This document shows positions 28,093 through 37,398 of a stretch of DNA of 64,000 nt, one piece after another. The stretch covers positions 1 to 64,000 of the forward strand of contig JABXJT010000020.1 of the NCBI GenBank assembly GCA_013375455.1. The letters run 5' to 3'. This DNA is from Candidatus Helarchaeota archaeon. GTDB taxonomy: Archaea; Asgardarchaeota; Lokiarchaeia; Helarchaeales; HEL-GB-A. How positions within the stretch are numbered: position 1 is the stretch's first letter; every line of letters starts with the position of its first letter. Below the pieces are notes generated by a model. It was not told where the DNA came from and ran no database searches. It saw only the letters and a list, made by a program, of their open reading frames with translations. The translations under genes and the position numbers were made by a program.

Positions 28093-30921
28093 GTGATTAA
28101 AATGATTTCAATGACAAGAAGAGATCGAAACACGTTAGTAAAATGGATAATCGGATTAATTATTGGCGGCGTGGTTCTGTTCATAGTCATCGTTTCAGTG
28201 GTTCTTAGCTTAGTATTGAACCAGCAGTTCTATGAGAATCGCCTGGACCTCTCCTGGTGGACTTATTTCACGATGGACAACGCGGCGATTTTATGGGTTC
28301 CGTTGATAACGATTGTGGTCATAGCAGCGGTGGTGACTGTTTTGAACCCGCTCACGAGCAGCACGTTAACTCTTGTTTTCGGGATATTTCGAAGAAGACT
28401 GCGTCCTAAGAAAAGAAATTGCCTAATATGGAATTATGCGGTCGTGGCGGGAGTCGGCGGTCTCGTGATGGGGTGGGTTCTAGGGTTCTGGTTTGATGCA
28501 GGCTTCGGGATTTTTGTGGCAAATCGGGTTAATATCTCTTACGAATTCTTTCCAACGGTATTTGCAGCTCTAAGCTATCCACTTAATCCAGGCATGATGG
28601 ATCCCAATGTTCTTTTTGCGTACACGTATATCTTAAGACCCTTCATCGTGGTGGTTATTATTGGAATCATTGCGAAGCTCGTCCTCGATCAAGTCAACTC
28701 AATTGCCTTCCGTGAAAGACGTGGGACAAATGCTTTAAAATTAGCTGGCACGGTTGGGTTAGTCATTTCAATGTGCTTTCTAATTGGCTGGCTACTCCTT
28801 CCAAGCGCTGCATTTGACGTCATCAGCTCTACTGCCGTTCTATCAGTCGTCGTCGGCTTCTTCGCCAGCCTCGTTATTGGGATGATGTTTTACATCGTAG
28901 GTACCGTCAATCCAGAGCGCTATCGAGGAGATAGATTCTATAAATCTTTCATCACCCTTGTAATCATTTCTATTATAATACTTCCGATGGTGTTTGTTGC
29001 CATTGCTGGAATAAGAAGCTTGCAATATGAGGCTCGATGGCCTGAATGGGTGTGGCAGACTAAACTGACAACGCAAATTGCGGAAACGCGTAATGCTGCA
29101 GGAATAGCTGATTATGAGGAACTAACTACACAACAACTAATCGATAATCAAACTGCCTCAGGCACCTCAGATGAGGAAATTATTCCCCACATTCGGATGT
29201 TCGACCATGATGCATCGCGCATTTCAATGGAGATTCAGATTGGATCAAGTTGGGAAAATCTCGCGGATTCAGACATTGTATATGTCAATGGCTCGGAGTA
29301 TTGGGTTGCGCCACGGCGAATAAGCCCTAGTAGTGAGTTAGATATGACCTGGGTTCAGGAGCACATCATTTATACACATTCCCGCGGCTTCGTTGCACTC
29401 AATCCAGTAACGGGAGAAATCCTTGATTCGGCTGCTTATGAAACTGTTTTCGGCGTTCCATGGAATGATTCCATTTATTTTGGAGAACAGCCAGATAACG
29501 GCTACACCATTTTAAATATCCCTCAATACGATGAAATTGAAAATATCACGTATACAGGGGAACCTGATATAACATTGGATGGATTCTTAAATTGGTGGCA
29601 CATAGAAGATTGGAGTTTTAAAACTTTTGCGCCAACTGACTATTTAGTTAGGCGAAACCTTCAGGATCGGATCGGAGGTATTCTGCTACCAAACATGTAC
29701 ATTGGAGATGACCCGTATTTAGTCTTTGATGCCAATAACAGTAAGATGTACTACTGCGTTGATATTATACTCGCGTTTCCCTCCTTCTCGGGGTACATCC
29801 AATCAGATATCGTGCGATGGCTTGGCGTTGTGTTGATTGATACAAAATCGGGGACAATGAATTTCTATGAAAATGGTAACATCACTAGCAATCTCCCGTA
29901 TGATTTTCTCAATATATATGCACAAATGTATGATTGGCAACCGATGCCCTCCTGGTTAATTGATCAAATAAAATATCCTGAAGAACTCATTGAGTATCAA
30001 CTCACAGTCGATTATACCTACCATGTAACAGAACGATCAACGTGGAAAAATGAAGATGACTTCTTTGAGCTACCAGAAAATACGGATCTGTATTACATCA
30101 TTTATGATGTAGGCTATGGACTTTCATATGTAGGCGCAAGCATGGTGGAGTTTTCTGGAGCTGAGGTTCCGAACCTCGTAGGCTTTTACATAATCGAGAA
30201 TGGGGATGTCCTTCAAGAAAATTTAGGACGTACCACATTTTACCGTAACGGCACTGCAGGGCAAACCTCAATGATTGGATTGGATCCAGCCATTTCCGCC
30301 TATTCACAGGCAGATGCAAATTTCCTCAAACTGAAATTACACTATCGATTCGGCAATAAGCTCATTTATCCTTTAGCTGGATCCTTATATTATGTAATTC
30401 CCGTATATGAGATTACAGGGGAAGCGAAACAAACGTTAGTGCGGGTTGCACTCGTGAATGCTTTCGATCCTAACGATATTGGCATTGGAAATTCTACAAT
30501 GGAAGCTTATCACGACCTCAATGTCACGGTCCAGATTCCTCCAGGGGTACTTTCAATAAATGTTTTACAAGCACCACCTATTATTTATGAAGGAATTTAT
30601 GAAGACGTAGAGTTACTTGTAAATAATGGATACCCAGACCAGAGTTTCAACGTATCTATCGAGATCTCCACGGGTTATGCATTGTTCAACGTGTCCTTTG
30701 CAGGACAAGAAATCACACCAGTGACGGGTGGAGGATTTTATAATTATTCAATCGCAAACATTACATTGCTGCCAACTCAATATACTGGATTAATTCCGAA
30801 AGTTTCGGGATTAGTCGCTGGAGGCCAACCCTATAGCCCAGTAAATTATGCAGTAAATCTATATAATGAAACTGGAGCCCTTATTGATTCAGAACAGCGA
30901 ACTCTCTTAATATATCCATAA
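28093..30921 (+). CDS. UPF0182-family membrane protein
   Basis: 942 residues. About seven transmembrane helices occupy residues 15-310; the rest is a large extracytoplasmic domain. Landmarks of UPF0182 are present: a Tyr-Thr-His-Ser-Arg-Gly block (HIIYTHSRGFVALNP) and SIYFGEQPDNGY. The last ~130 residues look like an Ig-type beta domain with several NxS/T sequons. The family is widespread in bacteria and some archaea and has no established function. Start is GTG 28093 or ATG 28102; neither has a clear ribosome site. Confidence 0.85.
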   Translation: MIKMISMTRRDRNTLVKWIIGLIIGGVVLFIVIVSVVLSLVLNQQFYENRLDLSWWTYFTMDNAAILWVPLITIVVIAAVVTVLNPLTSSTLTLVFGIFRRRLRPKKRNCLIWNYAVVAGVGGLVMGWVLGFWFDAGFGIFVANRVNISYEFFPTVFAALSYPLNPGMMDPNVLFAYTYILRPFIVVVIIGIIAKLVLDQVNSIAFRERRGTNALKLAGTVGLVISMCFLIGWLLLPSAAFDVISSTAVLSVVVGFFASLVIGMMFYIVGTVNPERYRGDRFYKSFITLVIISIIILPMVFVAIAGIRSLQYEARWPEWVWQTKLTTQIAETRNAAGIADYEELTTQQLIDNQTASGTSDEEIIPHIRMFDHDASRISMEIQIGSSWENLADSDIVYVNGSEYWVAPRRISPSSELDMTWVQEHIIYTHSRGFVALNPVTGEILDSAAYETVFGVPWNDSIYFGEQPDNGYTILNIPQYDEIENITYTGEPDITLDGFLNWWHIEDWSFKTFAPTDYLVRRNLQDRIGGILLPNMYIGDDPYLVFDANNSKMYYCVDIILAFPSFSGYIQSDIVRWLGVVLIDTKSGTMNFYENGNITSNLPYDFLNIYAQMYDWQPMPSWLIDQIKYPEELIEYQLTVDYTYHVTERSTWKNEDDFFELPENTDLYYIIYDVGYGLSYVGASMVEFSGAEVPNLVGFYIIENGDVLQENLGRTTFYRNGTAGQTSMIGLDPAISAYSQADANFLKLKLHYRFGNKLIYPLAGSLYYVIPVYEITGEAKQTLVRVALVNAFDPNDIGIGNSTMEAYHDLNVTVQIPPGVLSINVLQAPPIIYEGIYEDVELLVNNGYPDQSFNVSIEISTGYALFNVSFAGQEITPVTGGGFYNYSIANITLLPTQYTGLIPKVSGLVAGGQPYSPVNYAVNLYNETGALIDSEQRTLLIYP

Positions 30922-31030
30922 TCAATCTAATTTTTTTTATTTTTTTATTGCTAAATCCTGAAATGATTGTAACATTTAAGTTATGAAAAAATTTCTTATT
31001 GCCGCTTTTTATTAGTTTTAATTGAAAATC

Positions 31031-32320
31031 ATGAATCAGGAAATTAACATAGAGCTTAAAGAGAGAGTTAAAGAAATACCGGAAACAACTGGCGTGTATA
31101 TTTTTAGAGACTCCGAGGGGAATGCCATATACATTGGTAAAGCTAGATCCATTAAAAATCGAGTTAAATCTCACTTCAGTGTCATCGAAGATAATGTAAA
31201 TAATGCACTGATTTTGAAGACTGCAACAAAAATTGATTATATTTTAACTGATTCTGAAATTGAGGCGCTACTTCTTGAGGCAAAACTAATAAAAAAATAC
31301 ACGCCGAAATATAATATTAATTTAAAAGACGATAAGAGTTTTCCCTATATTCTGATTACGGATGAAGAATTCCCTCGAGTAATTATCAGAAGAATTCGAA
31401 AGATAGGTAAGTTACAGGAGTATAAGCGATTTTTCGGGCCATTTACGGATGTAAAAGCCATTAAGCGGACCTTAAATTTTCTATTCAAATTATTTCCTGT
31501 TTGTTCCTGTGCCCCGAAACGGAAAAAAAGAACGCGTCCTTGCCTTAAATTTCAATTAAAAAGTTGCTCGGCGCCTTGTGTGGGGAATGCTAATAAAGAT
31601 AATTACCTCAAAAGTATTGAAAATATCGAGTTATTTTTGGATGGGAAGAAGAAAGAGATTCTCGAAAAATTTAAGAAGAGGATGAAAGAAGCTGCAGATG
31701 ATTTAGATTTTGAAACTGCTGCAAACTTACGAGATCATATATGGGCGCTTGAAAAAACGATTATTACCCAAAGAGTGATAACTTCAGAATCAGACATTTC
31801 TTTAGGCATTGTAGAATTGAAGGAGATTTTGGATTTACCGAAAGTTCCAAGACGAATTGAAGCATTTGATATATCTAATCTTGGAGGAACAGATCCAACC
31901 GGATCGCTTGTTTTATTTGTAAATGGACAGCCAATGAAAGATGGTTATCGGCGCTTCAAAATCAAGACTGTTGAAGGAGCAAATGATGTCGCCATGATGG
32001 GAGAAGTGGTGGAAAGGCGCTATAAACGACTCATAAAGGAACAGAAAAATATCCCCGATTTGATTGTAGTTGATGGAGGCAAACCACAACTAAATATTGC
32101 TAAAAAAGTTTTATCCAATTTGGAATTAACTATTCCAATCATTGGATTAGCCAAAAAATTTGAACATGTTTACAAACCAAATACTTCAGAGCCAATTGTC
32201 ATCTCGCCTGATTCCCCTGCCTTATTCCTTCTTCAGCGGGTTCGAGATGAAGCCCACCGGTTTGCTTTAAAATACCACCAACTCTTACGAAAAAAGCGAA
32301 CGATTAAAAAGAAGGACTAA
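31031..32320 (+). CDS. uvrC: Excinuclease ABC subunit C, short form lacking the C-terminal HhH domain
   Basis: 429 residues against about 600 in bacteria. Present: GIY-YIG nuclease domain (GVYIFRDSEG...IYIGKA), the four-cysteine Fe-S site (CSCAPKRK to CSAPCVG), a UVR motif near 210-245, and the RNase-H-like nuclease with Asp280 (AFDISN), Asp348 (VVDGGKPQ) and His409 (DEAHRFA). The (HhH)2 DNA-binding domain that normally follows is absent: the protein stops 20 residues after His409. Part of the linker is also shorter. The ATG at 31031 is preferred to TTG 31022. The stop overlaps the convergent gene by four bases, so no hidden extension exists in frame. Confidence 0.93.
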   Translation: MNQEINIELKERVKEIPETTGVYIFRDSEGNAIYIGKARSIKNRVKSHFSVIEDNVNNALILKTATKIDYILTDSEIEALLLEAKLIKKYTPKYNINLKDDKSFPYILITDEEFPRVIIRRIRKIGKLQEYKRFFGPFTDVKAIKRTLNFLFKLFPVCSCAPKRKKRTRPCLKFQLKSCSAPCVGNANKDNYLKSIENIELFLDGKKKEILEKFKKRMKEAADDLDFETAANLRDHIWALEKTIITQRVITSESDISLGIVELKEILDLPKVPRRIEAFDISNLGGTDPTGSLVLFVNGQPMKDGYRRFKIKTVEGANDVAMMGEVVERRYKRLIKEQKNIPDLIVVDGGKPQLNIAKKVLSNLELTIPIIGLAKKFEHVYKPNTSEPIVISPDSPALFLLQRVRDEAHRFALKYHQLLRKKRTIKKKD

Positions 32321-33285
32321 ATTGAACTGCCACAGTTACTACAGAAATGCTCATGGGGCGAGTTTTCGTAACTACAGAAGGGACAGGTATTTTTCGAGGG
32401 AACGACGGGTTTTGGCTTTTTTAGCTTTATTGGTCCCCTGCGCGCGAGCCAAGTAAAGATATTTAAGGCAAGTTGAGCTTGCTGTGGATTATTTATACCA
32501 ACAAATGGGATTCGATTATCAGTGAAAATTGCGGGAGAGCCTATTGCAAAGACGCGACCATCGCCATAGTTAGCAATAGCCATTACAACTGCATTTGAGG
32601 GATGAGTTTTAGTGTCTGTATGAGCAAGGGGAACCGCTTCTTTCGTCAATTCAATAGAGCATCCAAGATAATAAAATTTCTCTATCTTCCGAAAAACTGG
32701 ATGGGGTTCAAAATTTGAAATTTTTAAGTATCCGGCCATGATTAGGCTGTTCAGCTCTTGTTCACTGATTTGTGGTAAATTTAAATATGATAGATATCGT
32801 CTCCTTTCATCCTGGCTTGGTGTTCCCCAGGAACTTTTTCTTCGTGGTTTAATCCAATCGGAAATATAAAATACACCAAATTTTCGAGAAATATTATTGA
32901 GAACATCATGAACTTTCCGGAGAGGTGCCATTATATTGAGTGGGATCCGTTGAGCTACCGAAGATACTCTAGGATAGACATTACGACCAATTAAAAGTAG
33001 GCTCCCACCCATATTTACAAATTTTTCAATTGCTGAAATTTCAGTGGGGTGGAATTCTTTCACTGGATTATTGACAACCAATATATCAAAGTTGCGTAAA
33101 TAGCGTAGAGAGATTTTCCTTCCGCCAGAATAATTTAAGGAATAACTAAATTGTAGTAGGATGCGGCGGAGAGTTTCGAATGGACGCAATAGACCTCCCA
33201 TAGCCCCGATAATCGTAGAAAGGACTGATTTTTCTGTTCGGGTGATTTCGCCATGTCCCTCAGAAAATAGGACCTTTTTTCCCAT
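32317..33285 (-). CDS. GIFT/GldG-like domain protein with C-terminal zinc ribbon
   Basis: 322 residues. Residues ~1-260 resemble the GATase-like GIFT domain of GldG and eukaryotic IFT52: an N-terminal strand (KKVLFSEGHGEI), FDILVVNNPVKEFHPTEISAI, then FVNMGGSLLLIGR and a late AIGSPAIF block. The end is a zinc ribbon, CPFCSYENSPHEHFCSNCG. The combination suggests a scaffolding or polysaccharide/transport adaptor rather than an enzyme. ATG 33283-33285 has no ribosome site and probably starts a leaderless mRNA. Homology is by eye. Confidence 0.5.
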   Translation of the reverse strand: MGKKVLFSEGHGEITRTEKSVLSTIIGAMGGLLRPFETLRRILLQFSYSLNYSGGRKISLRYLRNFDILVVNNPVKEFHPTEISAIEKFVNMGGSLLLIGRNVYPRVSSVAQRIPLNIMAPLRKVHDVLNNISRKFGVFYISDWIKPRRKSSWGTPSQDERRRYLSYLNLPQISEQELNSLIMAGYLKISNFEPHPVFRKIEKFYYLGCSIELTKEAVPLAHTDTKTHPSNAVVMAIANYGDGRVFAIGSPAIFTDNRIPFVGINNPQQAQLALNIFTWLARRGPIKLKKPKPVVPSKNTCPFCSYENSPHEHFCSNCGSSI

Positions 33286-33289
33286 AATT

Positions 33290-33324
33290 AAACTTTAAAT
33301 ACTCATTCCTAATAAACTTTAAAG
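33290..33324. promoter_or_regulatory. Bidirectional promoter with repeated CTTTAAA
   Basis: AAACTTTAAA occurs at 33290-33299 and again at 33314-33323. The second includes the perfect palindrome CTTTAAAG, so a TATA element is readable on both strands. The GIFT-like gene leaves to the left and the cupin gene to the right. Confidence 0.4.
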
Positions 33325-33348
33325 GAATAAGAATATTTGGTGAGAAAA

Positions 33349-34002
33349 ATGTTGATGGAACCGTTCCATACGAAAGGCAATCGACACGTGAATGGTGAAT
33401 TTGAGGTCTATCGAGTTGTAATAGGAGAAATAGCTTTTGTTCAGACTTCACCTCAATTGAAAGATGCTAGCATCACGTTAGCAAGGGAAGGAGACATGTT
33501 TAATGTTATTCCCTATTATTTCCATAGGGCAATAAACATTTCACTTAAAGACCCTTTAGTTACTTCGGATCTTAGACCTTTGGATACCCAAACCACGTAT
33601 TCACCAGTTGAAGAGGAAGGATTTCCTCTAAATATTGTACGAAATGAGGATAATGCCCTTTTATTACAAAAAAGAAATAAAGAAGCGCTTCCTTTAAAGG
33701 AAGACTTACCTGAGGTACAGCGTGCTGCGCATCATAGTCACATCACTATGGCGAGTTCGCTTGTAAATGATATAATAAACGATGCTAAAAGTAATCAATT
33801 AGAAGTGGGCAAGCCGTATAAACAAACAGGTTACATCGTTTCAAACATCCGCAAAGTTTCAGAAATGAAAAACTTTTATCTCAATTCAGAGAATGCTGCG
33901 AAAATTGATGATATTGCGTATATAACATTGGATGGGCGCCTTGAAGAGATTAATTGCATTAATGGACTGACCATAATTTTACCTGGAGCCGTGCGCATCT
34001 AA
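33349..34002 (+). CDS. Cupin protein related to archaeal glucose-6-phosphate isomerase
   Basis: 217 residues from ATG 33349 (GGTGAG just upstream); TTG 33337 is an alternative. Residues ~5-100 align with archaeal cupin-type phosphoglucose isomerase: a His-rich turn (EPFHTKGNRH), FEVYRVVIGE, GDMFNVIPYYFHRAIN and a late GFPLNIV strand. The typical GHFHxxxxxxEVY metal site is spaced differently here, so isomerase activity is uncertain. The C-terminal ~110 residues are not recognised. The stop codon lies inside a hairpin. Confidence 0.55.
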   Translation: MLMEPFHTKGNRHVNGEFEVYRVVIGEIAFVQTSPQLKDASITLAREGDMFNVIPYYFHRAINISLKDPLVTSDLRPLDTQTTYSPVEEEGFPLNIVRNEDNALLLQKRNKEALPLKEDLPEVQRAAHHSHITMASSLVNDIINDAKSNQLEVGKPYKQTGYIVSNIRKVSEMKNFYLNSENAAKIDDIAYITLDGRLEEINCINGLTIILPGAVRI

Positions 34003-34021
34003 ATTCAAGTAATTTAGATGC
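33995..34021 (+). other. Perfect hairpin across the cupin stop codon
   Basis: GCATCTAAATT (33995-34005) pairs exactly with AATTTAGATGC (34011-34021), loop of five. TAA 34000-34002 lies in the left arm. It sits 22 bp before the next start and could affect termination or coupling. Confidence 0.5.
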
Positions 34022-34042
34022 ACGTATTTCCGCGTCCAAAAC

Positions 34043-34588
34043 TTGGCAATAATAGCCCGTACCCTCTTTGTACTGCTCCTATTCGCGCTATTCCTTATCA
34101 TTGGATATCTTAACATTGAAGGCATTCTCACGAATAATGTTAACATCCAGTTGTTGAATGTCTTTTATGCTTCAATGGGACTTTTCTTTTTGCTTTTCTA
34201 TTATTACCTCATTCAAATCCGGGGGCGAGAAACAAAAGGAGTCGGTCATAGAATCGAAGAATACCTAGGAGATACTGGCATTTTTGCCGAGGACAAAGAA
34301 AAAACTAATTATATTGCATCAAAACCCAGAAAAGCTCTCATTTCTTATCTCATACCCATCCTTCTAACACTCGGAGGGCAGGTTATTGTGTTTTTGTTTC
34401 TCCCGTGGTACCTCTCCGTCGCCTGGGCTGCAGTGATTGGTTTTCTAATCGTCTTCTCAATAGTGAGACTAATTAGTTTTCGTAGGTATCTTAGAAGGAA
34501 GGAACTCAACGAATGGTTTGATTTAAAACCGATCCTGCCACTCACTGAACCTGATCAGGGACTGACAGAAAAGAAATTCTCTCCCTAA
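34043..34588 (+). CDS. Small four-helix membrane protein, unknown
   Basis: 181 residues with hydrophobic helices near 5-25, 36-58, 98-118 and 121-145. A charged cytoplasmic loop lies between the second and third, and a charged tail ends the protein. The start is TTG 34043, as no ATG precedes the first helix. It follows the cupin gene by 40 bp. No family recognised. Confidence 0.5.
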   Translation: MAIIARTLFVLLLFALFLIIGYLNIEGILTNNVNIQLLNVFYASMGLFFLLFYYYLIQIRGRETKGVGHRIEEYLGDTGIFAEDKEKTNYIASKPRKALISYLIPILLTLGGQVIVFLFLPWYLSVAWAAVIGFLIVFSIVRLISFRRYLRRKELNEWFDLKPILPLTEPDQGLTEKKFSP

Positions 34589-34605
34589 AAAAGACAAAAA
34601 AGAAA

Positions 34606-35793
34606 TTATTTGATTTCTTCCTCAAATGGAAAAAGGCGAGTAAAGGAGGAGCAACCTTTACCAATTGCAGGGGTTAATCGCCCAACGTGACGAAATACGA
34701 TAACATTCTCGCGTCCGCAATCAGGACATCTATTCCAATCCACAACTTGCACGAGATCATCTAGCAGAACTGCGACTCCTGCATACGTCTTGACACCATA
34801 AGGAGTTATTATTTCGAGAATCCCAGTTTCATTTACAGCTTTTACGCGTTCTAAGTCCTCTACTGCTCGTAAAACAATGCGGGCATTATCTTTATACACG
34901 TGCAATAAATAGTCATTATATTTCTTGCTATAATGACCTCCACATGCGATTGGCGACTCTGTAGCGCCATAGCAATCGGCGAAATTATCCTGGGTAATGT
35001 TGAAGAAGTCGGAAAGAGTTTCAATGAATTCGCCCTTATCGATTGGGTCCGTTTTGACACGGCCTTTCACCCCAGACCATCCGCCCCCTCCAGTTTGGAC
35101 ACGAAAACTTTCAGGCATACTGAAAGTTCTTTTTTTCTTTCTCTTATAATTCTTAAAGGTTTTATACATTAACGGGACGGAATTCCCTACTAACGCAGGG
35201 ATTTGGGTTTCTTCAACGTGTTCGAGGGCGTTCTTCAGTTTTTTCCCATCAACCTCAATAAAGGCTTTAAATTTGAAGTGAGTTATAAGGTAGGCGATTA
35301 ATTTCAAGTGTTTAAAAATCAAAAGAAAAGTTGTATCTATATTCCAGATGTCGGTTATATCCCTGTAAAATAGGAAACCGCGTTTACCTAACCATTCTCC
35401 AGGCATGCGATTTAGGAAGGCCATTGAAGGAGCAAATAAAATCAGTTTTTGGATCGATGACATATGAGCGAAATCTTCAAAAACGCGCTTATAATTCTCT
35501 TGGAATTGAGTTACATCTTTAGGACCCCTGCCTACCACGCTGGGATCGCCAGAAGTGCTGCTGCTGATTGTCCAATGAGATAATGATTCAAAGGGAATTC
35601 GTAATAATTGGTCAAATATCATGTTTGAAGCTTTGAAAACGTTCCAATTAACGTAGGGGATTTCTTCTAGATTGGAATCATTTAAAGTTAAATCAAAATC
35701 ATAATTTTCACAAAGATCGTTATAATACGGACAATCTTTAGCGGTTCCTTTGATTTCCTTCCTTAAATTCTCAAAAAATTTTTTATCATCCAT
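34606..35793 (-). CDS. LuxE-like acyl-protein synthetase / AMP-forming ligase
   Basis: 395 residues. Adenylate-forming signatures are WTISSSTSGDPS (phosphate-binding loop near 72) and DCYGATESP near 277. Overall order matches LuxE/phenylacetate-CoA-ligase-type enzymes, with a C-terminal CPDCGRENVIVF zinc-type knuckle near 357. LuxE activates fatty acids as acyl-AMP and passes them to a protein thiol. It is downstream of geranylgeranyl reductase on the same strand (66 bp), so an isoprenoid or fatty-acyl substrate tied to membrane lipids is plausible. The exact substrate is not known. Confidence 0.75.
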   Translation of the reverse strand: MDDKKFFENLRKEIKGTAKDCPYYNDLCENYDFDLTLNDSNLEEIPYVNWNVFKASNMIFDQLLRIPFESLSHWTISSSTSGDPSVVGRGPKDVTQFQENYKRVFEDFAHMSSIQKLILFAPSMAFLNRMPGEWLGKRGFLFYRDITDIWNIDTTFLLIFKHLKLIAYLITHFKFKAFIEVDGKKLKNALEHVEETQIPALVGNSVPLMYKTFKNYKRKKKRTFSMPESFRVQTGGGGWSGVKGRVKTDPIDKGEFIETLSDFFNITQDNFADCYGATESPIACGGHYSKKYNDYLLHVYKDNARIVLRAVEDLERVKAVNETGILEIITPYGVKTYAGVAVLLDDLVQVVDWNRCPDCGRENVIVFRHVGRLTPAIGKGCSSFTRLFPFEEEIK

Positions 35794-35859
35794 ATTGACA
35801 CCCTATATAATTAAAATGCACCAGTTATTATTTTTATTTATTTTAGATTTTAAGATTTT

Positions 35860-37086
35860 TTATGTCTTTTTTAATGATGGTTTCACATATGGAGGAAGCG
35901 GGAGTGCGATTTTCCTGAATAATTTCAACAATGTAGGGGTTTTTAATATTCCATGAAGGAAAAGGAGGTACCATTTACGCTTTCTTAGTAGTATATTCAA
36001 ATTACTTCGCGTGATGGCCTTGACAAATATGTCGAAATCTTCTGCATTAAGTCTTAAAAAAATATGTCGTAATAAATAGCTGACAAATAATTCTATAAAT
36101 ACGCTTTTTTGCCATAATTTATGATATTTATGGATTTCGGAAAGTTGGTTTCTTTTTATCGCTGATACTGCAACTCTTCCAGCTAATTCACCACATATTA
36201 ACGCTAAGCGTATGCCTTCGCCGGTCGTTGGATCTACTTGATTAGCAGCATCACCTACTATCATCCCATGATTAAAAGTCGTCTTTCGTGGTATTTTTGA
36301 TCCGGGAACAATTCCTCCTGTATAGTTTGTTAAATGGGCATTGGATAATTTCAAGGAAGCAATAGGATGTTTTTTCCTAAACCATTCAAACAATCTTCTC
36401 ATATAAGTCCCGGAATTATATCCGCCAAGACCTACATTTGCCATTTCAGCACCTTTTGGAAAAATCCAAGCATAACCTCCAGGAATGGCTGATAAAAAAT
36501 AGATTTCTACTGTTTCGGGATCAATTCCCCTCATATTTTTCACATTATAGCCAAATCCAATTCCTACATACTTACGAGGAATGGAGAGTCCAGCCCATTT
36601 CGCCACGTTACTTGCAATTCCATCAGCACCGACTATTATTTTTGATTTAATTCGTTTAACTTCATTATTGCGTTTAATTACTACCGTGTTTAAAGCTTCA
36701 TTCTGGGATTCCAGGCCAACCGCCCGCGTTTGAGTGAAAATCTCTGCGCCCTTGCGCTTTGCATCTTCACATAATAACTGATCAAAGCGAGGTCTATCGA
36801 CGATATAGCCTATGTGTCTTTTAAATTGGTGAGAGGCGATTCTCATAAAGGGAGAAATAACCCTGAACTTTCGGATACGTGTCTTAATTGACTCGGAAAC
36901 CACAGAAATCAGGTTCATTTGATCAAGAATTAGTGTTAATATTCCTCCAGCACAATGGCTTGGATATCCTATTATCTTCTTTCGCTCTAGTATTAGAACT
37001 GATAATCCACAGCTTGCGGCTACGCGACCTGCCATTGCGCCTGCGGGACCTGCACCAATAATGATGATATCATAATCTGACTTCAT
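35860..37086 (-). CDS. Geranylgeranyl reductase family flavoprotein
   Basis: 408 residues. The FAD Rossmann motif is IIIIGAGPAGAMAGRVAA near the N-terminus; YPSHCAGGI follows, the family Cys-containing loop. VGADGIASNVAKWAG and MIVGDAANQVDPTTGEGI (second FAD motif) are present. In archaea this family saturates the isoprenoid chains of digeranylgeranylglycerol phospholipids, giving archaeol-type lipids. Hydrophobic C-terminal helices fit membrane association. Neighbouring lipid genes support a lipid role. Confidence 0.88.
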   Translation of the reverse strand: MKSDYDIIIIGAGPAGAMAGRVAASCGLSVLILERKKIIGYPSHCAGGILTLILDQMNLISVVSESIKTRIRKFRVISPFMRIASHQFKRHIGYIVDRPRFDQLLCEDAKRKGAEIFTQTRAVGLESQNEALNTVVIKRNNEVKRIKSKIIVGADGIASNVAKWAGLSIPRKYVGIGFGYNVKNMRGIDPETVEIYFLSAIPGGYAWIFPKGAEMANVGLGGYNSGTYMRRLFEWFRKKHPIASLKLSNAHLTNYTGGIVPGSKIPRKTTFNHGMIVGDAANQVDPTTGEGIRLALICGELAGRVAVSAIKRNQLSEIHKYHKLWQKSVFIELFVSYLLRHIFLRLNAEDFDIFVKAITRSNLNILLRKRKWYLLFLHGILKTPTLLKLFRKIALPLPPYVKPSLKKT

Positions 37087-37398
37087 AATTTCATACCTAT
37101 TTTTTTCTCAAACCTAAAGGTTCAATTAAACGCGCCATATTTGGTTCAATTCTTCTTCGATGAGGGATGTTATAATTTGGAAAGTCGATCTTAGTTCATT
37201 GCTAGAGAAACACGTTCCATTTATCCATTGTAATTATGATTGGTCTAAATTCATATTTATGCGATTTTTGTTCGAATACTTTGATTGATTTTATTAGATC
37301 TTCTATAACACTTATACACCAATCTAACTGGGGGAAATGTTTTAATGCCATAAAATATAGAGTACTCCTTATTTAAAAACCATCAAAAAATTAGAGCG
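37087..37398. other. Gene-free region of 312 bp with a TATA box
   Basis: It separates the divergent geranylgeranyl reductase and decarboxylase genes. It is A+T rich with stops in all frames. TTATTTAAAA at 37369-37378 sits about 25 bp before ATG 37399, suggesting a leaderless transcript. No RNA gene or repeat is apparent. Confidence 0.5.
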
